A stretch of DNA of 64,000 nt from Fontibacter flavus (GTDB taxonomy: Bacteria; Bacteroidota; Bacteroidia; Cytophagales; Cyclobacteriaceae). Made by a program: the position numbers and the translations under genes. Position 1 is the stretch's first letter; every line of letters begins with the position of its first letter. The stretch lies in contig NZ_JBHLWI010000009.1 of assembly GCF_042432905.1 (NCBI RefSeq), forward strand, positions 211,127-275,126. The letters are read 5' to 3'. Shown here in pieces: positions 1 to 7,574 of this stretch. The notes under the pieces were generated by a model. The model saw only the letters and a list, made by a program, of their open reading frames with translations. It had not been told where the DNA came from and made no database searches.

Positions 1-720
1 GGCTATGGAAAAAGTACGGAAACCAAATGGGGCATGGACGTGGCCACACTGGGAAAAGATCTATTGCTTTTTATGGATGCGCTAGGAGTGGAAAAGGCTT
101 TTTTCTATGGTAGATTCCCCGGAAGTCAGGAGCTCACCTGGATCGCGGAGCATCATCCTGAGCGGGTGCATGGATTGATTTATTTTAATAATCCAATTGT
201 CTTGGTCCACTGTTCGGATCCGGAAGTCATCGAGTACTTCGAAAATATCTCGGTGTTTACCCCGGATTTTGAAAAGGAAAAACTGAAGCGAATCATGGGT
301 TCGCGGTCTATGTACCGTCCTGATTTTCTAACAAACGAGGATTTGCGAATTGAGCTTCCTGCCCTTCGTTTTATCAATCCGGAGTTTGAAAAGACAAATT
401 TCAACCTCCATTGGATGGAATCAGGCGAGCTTAAAAACATGAGCGAAGAAAAGTGGGAGGGTACTCGAGATGAGGAACAGCAATACTTGAAGGATTTGCT
501 CAGTGACTCGGTGCGCTATGAACGACTTTATGAAAAGTTAAAGGCTTGTAATCTTTCGGAGGAAATTGAAGAAGGAATGAAGCGGGCTTTTGGTAAGAAC
601 TTAATTACGAGATTGGAGGGGGAGTTTCCTCAGAAACTGGAAAGCGATCAAGCTATTGCTGATTACATGCTTTGGCAGGCGAAGCATATTTTGGATTTTA
701 AGGAGTTGGTGATGAAGTGA
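1..720 (+). CDS. alpha/beta-hydrolase-fold protein, 5'-partial, nucleophile apparently lost
   Basis: The frame is open from base 1, so the N-terminus lies outside the window. The visible part reads like the second half of the alpha/beta-hydrolase core: a beta strand, the nucleophile-elbow region, then HHPERVHGLIYF, which is typical of the helix and strand after the elbow. The elbow, usually G-x-S-x-G, reads G-R-F-P-G here, so the serine seems to be absent. The C-terminal half (from about MYRPDFLTNEDLRIELPAL) resembles the protein encoded convergently at 814-1407. It may be a non-catalytic relative or a decaying gene. The family call is moderately sure; substrate unknown. Confidence 0.55.
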   Translation, partial: GYGKSTETKWGMDVATLGKDLLLFMDALGVEKAFFYGRFPGSQELTWIAEHHPERVHGLIYFNNPIVLVHCSDPEVIEYFENISVFTPDFEKEKLKRIMGSRSMYRPDFLTNEDLRIELPALRFINPEFEKTNFNLHWMESGELKNMSEEKWEGTRDEEQQYLKDLLSDSVRYERLYEKLKACNLSEEIEEGMKRAFGKNLITRLEGEFPQKLESDQAIADYMLWQAKHILDFKELVMK

Positions 721-813
721 ATAAATATAAAAAATAAAAACTCATTAAATTCGACACAATAGATTGTTAATTTCAAATTCTAAGCCATTTTTCATAATTA
801 AAGAGTACTGCTT

Positions 814-1407
814 TCAAATCAATTTTTTCAAAAACTTTATAATATCCTCCAAAATCATCTCAGGAGCATCCCGATAAGCATAATCGATCACAATAGGTGT
901 TTCCAACTTTATCAATTTGGCATTTGTTCCATAAGCTTTTTTCATCCGATCCTGAGCGGCCATCAAAGCAGGGTACACGGTCTTGACTTGAAAATCCAAT
1001 ACCTCCCGCTGCATGGCAGTATCGGCTGCCAATTGGTAAAAAAAGGCCCGGGCGTCTGAGTTCTGCATACGGTCAAATTGGGCTTTTCGATATTGCGGGT
1101 CGGTAACCCTGCGATCCAAATCATCACGCAAAGGCGAAGGCGGAAAGCTTTGCCGCACCTCATCCATCAGCGGAGAACCTACCACCAACAAGGCAGCTAC
1201 ATCTTTTTCATAACCTAATCGACCATCTTTGTTAGTGAAAAATAAAGCGGGAACATCAATGGAAATATCTTTAGTAAAATGCTTGGGGCGATAGGTTGAC
1301 CGTGCTTCCAGTATTTCCTCAGCTTTATTTTTCTTAGCATTGCTTTGCTTTCCATCTTCATTTAATTCATCAATGGGGTCTTCTGAGTAGGCAGACCGGA
1401 CGTACAT
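814..1407 (-). pseudogene. N-terminally truncated alpha/beta-hydrolase-like remnant
   Basis: The 197 codons begin with a low-complexity Asp/Glu/Lys-rich stretch and then match the C-terminal half of the convergent gene at 1-720: YRP..FT.D..I.VPAL, then an AYG/AFG block, then a terminal helix. The elbow and first half of the hydrolase fold are missing, and an in-frame stop lies six codons before the ATG. Near the end, the place where the catalytic His would stand reads IDYAYRDAPE, without a His. I read it as a fragment of a duplicated hydrolase gene; a diverged small protein is possible. Confidence 0.4.
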
Positions 1408-1542
1408 TTTATTGGTTTGATTTTATTGTAAGGTGTTGTTCATTAAACGGTTGCTGTCCTAAAACTTCAAAATGAAATATAAGTAAATAGATGATAGCTG
1501 AAATTGATCTTGTCATGACTTAAGGTAAAGTTTATTAGGGTT

Positions 1543-2898
1543 TTATTGTCCAACTTGTTTCCTTTTAAACGGTTGAATACGCCCATAAGTCAAACTTCTC
1601 CACAGCCATTCCAATGGCCCAAAGAGATATCTTCTCAACCAAATCGGACTGATGACTAACTGAAAAACCCAAATTCCCAAAACCAAATAATACAACTGAT
1701 AATATTCCCATTCCGCAAATTGATTTAGCCCATAGCCAAAAAACACCAGCGTACAAATCACCGAGTGCATTACATAGTTAGTAAAAGCGAGCTGTCCCAC
1801 TGCCCGAAGTCCATTCATCAACTTTTTGAAATAGCCCTTTTGGTACAGTAAAATCATTACGGAAACATGTGCCATCATGATCAAAATGCGCTGAAAATCG
1901 TAAATCAACGGAATCCAGTTGATGGAGTGTTCTTCAATGTATTTCAGCCCTGCTTCCACATTGGGAAAATGAATGGTATTGTAGATAAATGAGAATATGA
2001 CCAAAGGCAGGCCGATTCCATACCCGATCCAAATGGTTTTTTTGTATTGCGCTTGGGACCATTTCATCGTCAGGAATCCCCATTTAAATAGGGCAATCCC
2101 CAGCATCATCAAGGCCAGCATATCCCAGATCGAAAAAATCAAAAATTTGAATTGTCCATCCCAGGCTTTGGGCCGTATAAAACTGGCTACCTCCGAATAG
2201 CTTCCTTTCATCAATGCCGTATTTTCGGCTACTTCTTCAGGATTGGGGATGTATTCCCGTTGCAGTTCCTTCCAAGTTTCGATCGCAGCAGTTTGCGTCT
2301 CACTAAGTGCGGCACCTTGCTCATGTAAAGAATTTGCTTCCTTATACTCCAGGTATTTTCCCCGGATATCCTGCATAAAAAGCGTATTGGCCACAAATCC
2401 GATGATCGCCACGATAGGAACTCCCATGGCCAAATATTTAGGCTTCATCTTTCGGAAAAGAAAAGCCAGCATCCCGATTAAACCATAGAAATATAAAATA
2501 TCACCCAGCCACAGAATCAAATGAGCATGGGCCAGTCCAAAAAGCGTCAGCCAAATCATCCGTTTGTAAAATAGCCAGGTTACGGATTTCCCTGTTTTCT
2601 CTTTCTTGCTGGTAAACAGTACGATTCCCGCACCAAAAACCAAAGAAAAAAGTGCCCGCATCTTCCCTTCAAAAAGGATGATATTGACCGAATGGGTCCA
2701 AAAGTTAATGTTGCCGGTATCCTGCACCCAAGGTTCTGAATAGTACTCGGGCATTGAAAAATAAGGGATATTGAGAATTAAAATCCCCAAAAGTGCCACA
2801 CCTCTGATGATATCGATAATCTCAATTCTGTCAGTTAAAATTGCGGGTTTGGGAGCCTCATTGATTTGTTCAACTTCTATTTTGGATGGTACAATCAT
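1543..2898 (-). CDS. DUF418 (YeiB-type) integral membrane protein
   Basis: A 451-residue polytopic membrane protein. It opens with the DUF418 hallmark IEIIDIIRGVALLGILILNI (about residue 25) and ends with the C-terminal DUF418 block (AVGQLAFTNYVMHSV, then LRRYLFGPLEWLWR). About ten hydrophobic segments are visible, with a soluble loop around residues 175-230. Family members are inner-membrane proteins related to acyltransferase-3-like proteins; the biochemical role is not settled. It is divergent from the metallopeptidase-like gene at 3020, and the 121-bp spacer carries a 24-bp perfect palindrome. Confidence 0.85.
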   Translation of the reverse strand: MIVPSKIEVEQINEAPKPAILTDRIEIIDIIRGVALLGILILNIPYFSMPEYYSEPWVQDTGNINFWTHSVNIILFEGKMRALFSLVFGAGIVLFTSKKEKTGKSVTWLFYKRMIWLTLFGLAHAHLILWLGDILYFYGLIGMLAFLFRKMKPKYLAMGVPIVAIIGFVANTLFMQDIRGKYLEYKEANSLHEQGAALSETQTAAIETWKELQREYIPNPEEVAENTALMKGSYSEVASFIRPKAWDGQFKFLIFSIWDMLALMMLGIALFKWGFLTMKWSQAQYKKTIWIGYGIGLPLVIFSFIYNTIHFPNVEAGLKYIEEHSINWIPLIYDFQRILIMMAHVSVMILLYQKGYFKKLMNGLRAVGQLAFTNYVMHSVICTLVFFGYGLNQFAEWEYYQLYYLVLGIWVFQLVISPIWLRRYLFGPLEWLWRSLTYGRIQPFKRKQVGQ

Positions 2899-2944
2899 GG
2901 CTTAAAAGTTTGAACTGTCAAGTTTCCCTTAATTATGAACAAAA

Positions 2945-2968
2945 TCAATCCCTGAATTCAGGGATTGA
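2945..2968. promoter_or_regulatory. 24-bp perfect palindrome, copy 1 (candidate operator)
   Basis: Half-site TCAATCCCTGAA followed directly by its exact reverse complement. It lies between the divergent starts of the DUF418 gene (2898) and the HExxH protein gene (3020). The same 24 bases occur at 4782-4805, also between divergent genes. The nearby PAS/LuxR regulator is the obvious candidate binder (inference). Confidence 0.6.
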
Positions 2969-3019
2969 CAGTCTCTTTTTTGAGAACTACTTTTAATACT
3001 TCAATTTTGCTATCGTATC

Positions 3020-3916
3020 ATGCGAAAGAGTTTATTTGTCTTATTCTTTATTAGTAGGTGCATTTTTGCCCAGAGTCCCTGGCCGGACAGCAGTAAGCAC
3101 CAAGGTTTAAATTTAGTTGCGGAAGCTGATAATATTTCTATTTTCACCTCTCAAATGGCTCAAGTGGATGAACATACGCTTAACTTATTGATAGATGCCA
3201 AAAGCTATTTTGATCAGGTTTTTGAGATGGACTTTCCGATTGCTATCCTCTTTGTTTCCAATGCCGAGTGGAATGACTATGCCTACTTTCCACCACCGGG
3301 TATGCCACAGGCCTGGGCCGGTAATATTTTTCTGGGAAGTGATAAATCTGTAGTAGCTTTGGAAGCTGAGCAGCAACTGAAAAATTTACCCGATGCACAA
3401 CTCAAAAAATTGAAAAAATACTTTGGTGACCCTTTAGACATGGATTTGTTTTATCGGAATAATGTTTCGGTGCATGAGTTAGGGCATTGTTATCATCATT
3501 ATGAAGCAACCAAACCTCAGAGAAGATGGATAATGGAGGTTTATGCTAACTACGCAGCAAGGGCTTATTTGGTAAATCATCGCCCCGACATGGCAGCCGC
3601 TACTGCAGCCTATGCTGAAGTAGGTTCTGAGGCTCATTTTCCATATATTAAATATAGCTCCTTGGAGAAATTCGAGGAATTGTACTTGCCCGGATTAGGG
3701 CCACAAAATTACGAATGGTTTCAATTTCAATTTTTCAAAAAAGCGATGGAGTTAACCGATAGCTTTGGCCATGAAGGACTGGTGAGACTGAGAGATTTCT
3801 CGGTAGACACAGATTTATCAGAAAATCAGTCTATGGATGATTTGCAACTTCAAAGTGCGATGGAAAGACAGTTGGGATCAGCAATGGCCGATTTGCTCCT
3901 GAGCTGGGAATATTAA
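3020..3916 (+). CDS. secreted HExxH-motif putative zinc metallopeptidase
   Basis: 298 residues with an N-terminal signal peptide (MRKSLFVLFFISRCIFAQ). A zinc-peptidase motif HELGH occupies residues 152-156, and E173 in IMEVYANYAA is placed as the third ligand would be in gluzincins. This predicts H152/H156/E173 zinc binding with E153 as catalytic base. I do not recognise a named family, so the substrate is unknown. It is convergent with the LuxR-type regulator (stop codons one base apart). The promoter region holds palindrome copy 1. Confidence is good for an exported metalloprotein-like fold and lower for proteolytic activity. Confidence 0.6.
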   Translation: MRKSLFVLFFISRCIFAQSPWPDSSKHQGLNLVAEADNISIFTSQMAQVDEHTLNLLIDAKSYFDQVFEMDFPIAILFVSNAEWNDYAYFPPPGMPQAWAGNIFLGSDKSVVALEAEQQLKNLPDAQLKKLKKYFGDPLDMDLFYRNNVSVHELGHCYHHYEATKPQRRWIMEVYANYAARAYLVNHRPDMAAATAAYAEVGSEAHFPYIKYSSLEKFEELYLPGLGPQNYEWFQFQFFKKAMELTDSFGHEGLVRLRDFSVDTDLSENQSMDDLQLQSAMERQLGSAMADLLLSWEY

Positions 3917-3917
3917 A

Positions 3918-4670
3918 TCAAACCCAATTAAATTTATAAATCAGCTCTGCAGTATTTTTAGCTTCCAGCTTCTGCAATAAATTTTTGCGGTGGGATTCCA
4001 CGGTATTGAAACTGATATGGAGTTGCTCGCTGATGGCTTTGGTAGAATGTCCCTGTGCCAGGAGAAGCGCTATTTCTTTTTCGCGGTCTGAGATTTTATT
4101 TTTGGATTGTAAAAACTGGAATCGGTCAGGGTTAGACTGGAAATAACTTTTTTTGACTTCCAAAAGCTTCTTTTTAATAAAGCTTTCCAGTACCTGAACT
4201 TCTGATTCGGTTTTATTTCTCTTATCAATCCATGAACAAAAGACCAAGTAAGAAATAGGATCAAATGCCTTTTCATCCAATAAGACCGCATTGTATTGCA
4301 CTGGTATCAGACTTTTGTCAGAATCGAATACCGCAGCTTCTACATGAAGAAATTCCTCTGCAAAAAGTCCATCAGGATCATTTTTAATGCTGTCTGCCTG
4401 TACATACATGGTTTGGTAAATATTCCCGATCAAATCGGGCGGTATAATGCTGGAAAAAAATACCATGCCATGTTGTTCAAAATGTTGAAATGGATGCCCT
4501 GTAACGTGTTCAATACTTGGACTTATGTACAGAAAATCATGGGTGTAAAGCCAAAAAAGTGCATAAAATGTATCCTGAACTGTTTCTAATTCAGCTTGTA
4601 ATATTTCAATTTTATTTTTTAACGGTTCGGATTGTATGGACAATGCTTCAGATAGAGATAAAAATGACAT
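3918..4670 (-). CDS. PAS-like sensor with LuxR-type HTH, transcriptional regulator
   Basis: 250 residues. The N-terminal part (about 35-165) looks like a PAS fold (FLYISPSIEHVTGHPFQHF is the typical PAS start). The C-terminus (about 190-250) is a LuxR/GerE helix-turn-helix: ISDREKEIALLLAQGHSTKA, then AISEQLHISFNTVESHRKNL. There are no receiver or membrane segments, so it probably senses a cytoplasmic ligand or state. It is divergent from the PD40 protein gene; palindrome copy 2 lies in that spacer, and copy 1 lies 950 bp upstream in another divergent spacer. Autoregulation and control of the flanking genes are inferred. Confidence 0.8.
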   Translation of the reverse strand: MSFLSLSEALSIQSEPLKNKIEILQAELETVQDTFYALFWLYTHDFLYISPSIEHVTGHPFQHFEQHGMVFFSSIIPPDLIGNIYQTMYVQADSIKNDPDGLFAEEFLHVEAAVFDSDKSLIPVQYNAVLLDEKAFDPISYLVFCSWIDKRNKTESEVQVLESFIKKKLLEVKKSYFQSNPDRFQFLQSKNKISDREKEIALLLAQGHSTKAISEQLHISFNTVESHRKNLLQKLEAKNTAELIYKFNWV

Positions 4671-4772
4671 ACAAGTTGGGGATTAAATCAGCCATATTTT
4701 TTTCTTCATTCTGTTCAATTTAGTACAAAAAAATCATATTCCGTAACTTAACATGTGCCAAATCAATATTTT

Positions 4773-4814
4773 CTGACCAGTTCAATCCCTGAATTCAGGG
4801 ATTGAATTGGTCAG
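4773..4814. promoter_or_regulatory. 42-bp near-perfect palindrome containing palindrome copy 2
   Basis: The central 26 bases (4781-4806) are a perfect palindrome and contain the 24-base copy found at 2945. The arms continue outward as CTGACCA/TGGTCAG, with a single non-complementary pair (4780/4807, which would be G-U in RNA). It sits between divergent starts (4670 and 4838). Because transcription from the left would give a 21-bp hairpin followed by ATTTTT, an RNA terminator or attenuator is an alternative to an operator. Confidence 0.6.
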
Positions 4815-4837
4815 ATTTTTACCTGAAATTGAGCGGT

Positions 4838-7135
4838 ATGAAAAAATTGATATGCTGTTGCTTCCTGATTCAAACTTTGGCTTTTGGACAGGACCGTGTT
4901 TTTTTTAGTTCTTTTTCCCCAGAAACATGGGAAATCTTTTTATCAAAAGATGATGGGAAAAATTTCCTGCCAATTACGGACCACCCTGCTTTGGATTATG
5001 ATGCGGTGATCTCGCCTGATGAAAAGTGGGTTGTATTTACTTCGGAGAGATCTGGCAATCCTCAGCTATACGTGATGCCCATTGATGGAAGTGCTGCTCC
5101 AAAACGATTGATTCAATCTGATTCTTTTCAGGATCAGGCTACTTTCTCAGCTGATAGGAGCCAAATTGCGTTCGTGGGTTCCCATGAAGGGAATGCGGAA
5201 ATTTACCTGATTGATTTTTTGCCGGATTCACTACAGGATATTTCCCAGGCAAAGAACCTCACCAATCATCCCGACGGGGATTTTCGTCCCAATTTTTCTC
5301 CAGATGGACAGTATTTGGCTTTTTCCAGTGATCGGGGACATGACATCCGGCCACATCGCAGCTTCCCTTTTGCTATGGATAGGATAGGGGATATCTATAA
5401 GTTACATTTGGAAACAGGAAATCTTGTTCGTTTAACTGAAGAGGAGGCCTGGGACGGAAGTCCTGTTTGGTCCAAAGATGGCAAAAGTATTTACTTTTAT
5501 AGTGGCAGAAATAACAATCAACCTGCTGTATTTCAAATGAATTCCGATGGGACTGAGGTAAAACAACTCAGTGATTCCAGCCATGTAGGGCTCTCGCCTG
5601 TTTTGATTTCTGATTCCAAGTTTGCCTATATGACAGTAAACCAAGAAGCAGACAGGATCTATCAGCTTACCTTTGATCTGAGCTCACAGATGGTTGATAC
5701 CCTTTACAGGGGAGAAATAGATTTATTTAATCCACACAGAAGCCAATCTGGACTTTGGGTAGCTCATGGTGCCAAAACGGCTAAAGAAATCGAAAGTAAT
5801 CAAGGTGGGTTTCCAGGAAGTTTGATTGGGGCTGGTTTTCCCATGATCAAAAATCAAGACTCATTAAGCCTTGAACTCACCGCCATACGCAGGGCATTTG
5901 CTGCTCCTCCTGATCCCAAAGGGCCTTATTTGGTTTTTGATTACTTTGATCAGGCAGATCCTTCCAAAACTTTCATCGATGGGGCCACTTTTTGGGTTTT
6001 GCCAGTGCTAATATTGATTTTGGGCTGTATTTGGATGCTTCTTCGTGGAATTTATCTGGGTATTCAAAATCGAAAAAAGATTTCGTTCTGGAAATATTTG
6101 CTTGCAGCCTTGGGAGGCTTGGTAGGTTTGATGGCTGTATTGGTCGTTTTCATGTACTTCTTCTTGATTGATTTCATGGCATTTGACTACCTCCCTCTTG
6201 CCGCTCTTGGTTTGTGTTTAATTTTAGGTGGGTTGGCTTTGTTTTTTTATTTCAGTTGGAAAAACCCCGAAAATTACGGTCCGTCCAATCGAATATTAAC
6301 AAGGTATCTATTTCGTACTTTTTTACTCTTATCCATACTCTGTATTTACCTGGGATTCTTTGCTGGATATTTCTTTGAGGTTAGGTCTGAGCTTTATCGG
6401 ATCAATTATCAAACACTCGAAAAAGAAAGCATTCATACGATCCGACCACAGCCAGGAGTGCATCCTGCTTTTGGAACTGTCATAGACTTGAAATATCTGC
6501 CCGATGGTTCTGGCCTGGTTTTTACAACAGGGCCATTTCGAGGGGACAAGGGTAGCAAAGCCACCGTTTGGGAGTATGATTTTGCAGGCAAAAATCAAAA
6601 AAAACTCACCCAAATGAATAACAACAGTGGGTTTGGAGACTTTTCTTTAACAAAAGATCGCATGGTTTTCCGCAGTGACCGGGATGGGAACTTTGACATT
6701 TTTGTGGAGGAAAATGGATTGCTCACCAATCTAACGAATAGCCAAGGTCGGGAAAATTTCCCTGCCATTTCTCCAGATGGTAATAAGATTGTTTATGTGG
6801 GAGATCAAAATGGCAAAGATGTAGGAATGGGTATTAAAACAATGGACTTGTACCTGATAACGCGGGAAGGACAGACTTGGACAGCTCCTAAGCAAATCAC
6901 TTTTACACAAAGCCAAACTGGGCATCCCCACTTTTCTCCAGATGGAGAATGGGTGATTTACACAACAGAAGAGTATGGCATCAATGATGAACAGCCCCTT
7001 AGCCAAAGTTTTATATTTTCTCCGCAGATGTATGGGGAGATTGTAGCACTTCGGATTAGAGATGGTAAAAAAGTCAAACTCACCCATAACAAATGGGAAG
7101 AAGGTGCTCCTTTGTGGGTGAAAGGATTCCAATAA
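4838..7135 (+). CDS. PD40/TolB-type beta-propeller protein with central membrane segments
   Basis: 765 residues from ATG 4838. This start gives a clean signal peptide (MKKLICCCFLIQTLAFGQ); an in-frame TTG at 4802 lies inside the palindrome and is rejected. N-terminal PD40 (TolB-like WD40) repeats are visible as ISPDEKWVVFTSERSGNPQL and FSPDGQYLAFSSDRG. About five transmembrane helices follow near residues 385-520, then a second PD40 set (ISPDGNKIVYVGDQNG, FSPDGEWVIYTTEEYG). The two propellers would both face the periplasm if the number of helices is even. The role is unknown; PD40 propellers usually bind proteins or peptides. Confidence 0.75.
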   Translation: MKKLICCCFLIQTLAFGQDRVFFSSFSPETWEIFLSKDDGKNFLPITDHPALDYDAVISPDEKWVVFTSERSGNPQLYVMPIDGSAAPKRLIQSDSFQDQATFSADRSQIAFVGSHEGNAEIYLIDFLPDSLQDISQAKNLTNHPDGDFRPNFSPDGQYLAFSSDRGHDIRPHRSFPFAMDRIGDIYKLHLETGNLVRLTEEEAWDGSPVWSKDGKSIYFYSGRNNNQPAVFQMNSDGTEVKQLSDSSHVGLSPVLISDSKFAYMTVNQEADRIYQLTFDLSSQMVDTLYRGEIDLFNPHRSQSGLWVAHGAKTAKEIESNQGGFPGSLIGAGFPMIKNQDSLSLELTAIRRAFAAPPDPKGPYLVFDYFDQADPSKTFIDGATFWVLPVLILILGCIWMLLRGIYLGIQNRKKISFWKYLLAALGGLVGLMAVLVVFMYFFLIDFMAFDYLPLAALGLCLILGGLALFFYFSWKNPENYGPSNRILTRYLFRTFLLLSILCIYLGFFAGYFFEVRSELYRINYQTLEKESIHTIRPQPGVHPAFGTVIDLKYLPDGSGLVFTTGPFRGDKGSKATVWEYDFAGKNQKKLTQMNNNSGFGDFSLTKDRMVFRSDRDGNFDIFVEENGLLTNLTNSQGRENFPAISPDGNKIVYVGDQNGKDVGMGIKTMDLYLITREGQTWTAPKQITFTQSQTGHPHFSPDGEWVIYTTEEYGINDEQPLSQSFIFSPQMYGEIVALRIRDGKKVKLTHNKWEEGAPLWVKGFQ

Positions 7136-7196
7136 GACCAAATTTGGGTTTTAAAGATATTTCAAACAAATCCCCTGTAAATGTACTTTTCAAAGT

Positions 7197-7382
7197 ATGT
7201 GGCAGTATCTGTTATTTTGGCTTATCTTGGTCGGTGTGAATCATACAGAAATGAAAGAACCCTTGGTATTTGATTTTGGGGAAAACAAAGGTTTTAGACG
7301 CTGGAGCATCATCAATGACGGGGTGATGGGCGGTCTTTCCCAATCGAAAGCTATTTTAGAGGGAAAATCATCAGCCAAATAG
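7197..7382 (+). pseudogene. CIA30-domain gene, 3'-truncated
   Basis: 61 codons with a hydrophobic leader and then the start of a CIA30 domain: FDFGENKGFRRWSIINDGVM followed by GGLSQSKA, the family's VNDGVMGG signature. Whole family proteins run about 180-200 residues. The stop codon TAG (7380-7382) is supplied by the left end of the inverted-repeat element at 7378. No continuation of the domain is found after that element, so the 3' part was lost and this marks the edge of the accessory region. Confidence 0.7.
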
Positions 7383-7486
7383 AACGCAGATGACGCGGAT
7401 AAGGCTGATGATCGCAGATTATTTTAAGTATAACCACCTTTAATATCTGAGATTTTTTGTTAAATCCATGTTATCTGCGTTCTATT
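7378..7486. repeat. short inverted-repeat element (MITE-like)
   Basis: 109 bp bounded by perfect 14-bp inverted repeats, AATAGAACGCAGAT at 7378-7391 and ATCTGCGTTCTATT at 7473-7486; similarity continues imperfectly inward (GGAT shared). There is no coding capacity. It truncates the CIA30 gene. The core ATCTGCGTTCTAT also occurs at 15765-15777 and 23412-23424 in the duplicated block. Confidence 0.6.
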
Positions 7487-7574
7487 CACACCTTTCCAAG
7501 CCCTCTACCTTGCAAATACCCACATCCAATACTATCTTGATCACCTAAATTTTGATGTACCTTTTTTAGATAAG

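Noticed and set aside
4802..4838. TTG start for the PD40 protein inside the palindrome
   Set aside because: The ATG at 4838 gives a clean signal peptide directly; the 12 extra residues have no role and would come from the palindrome.
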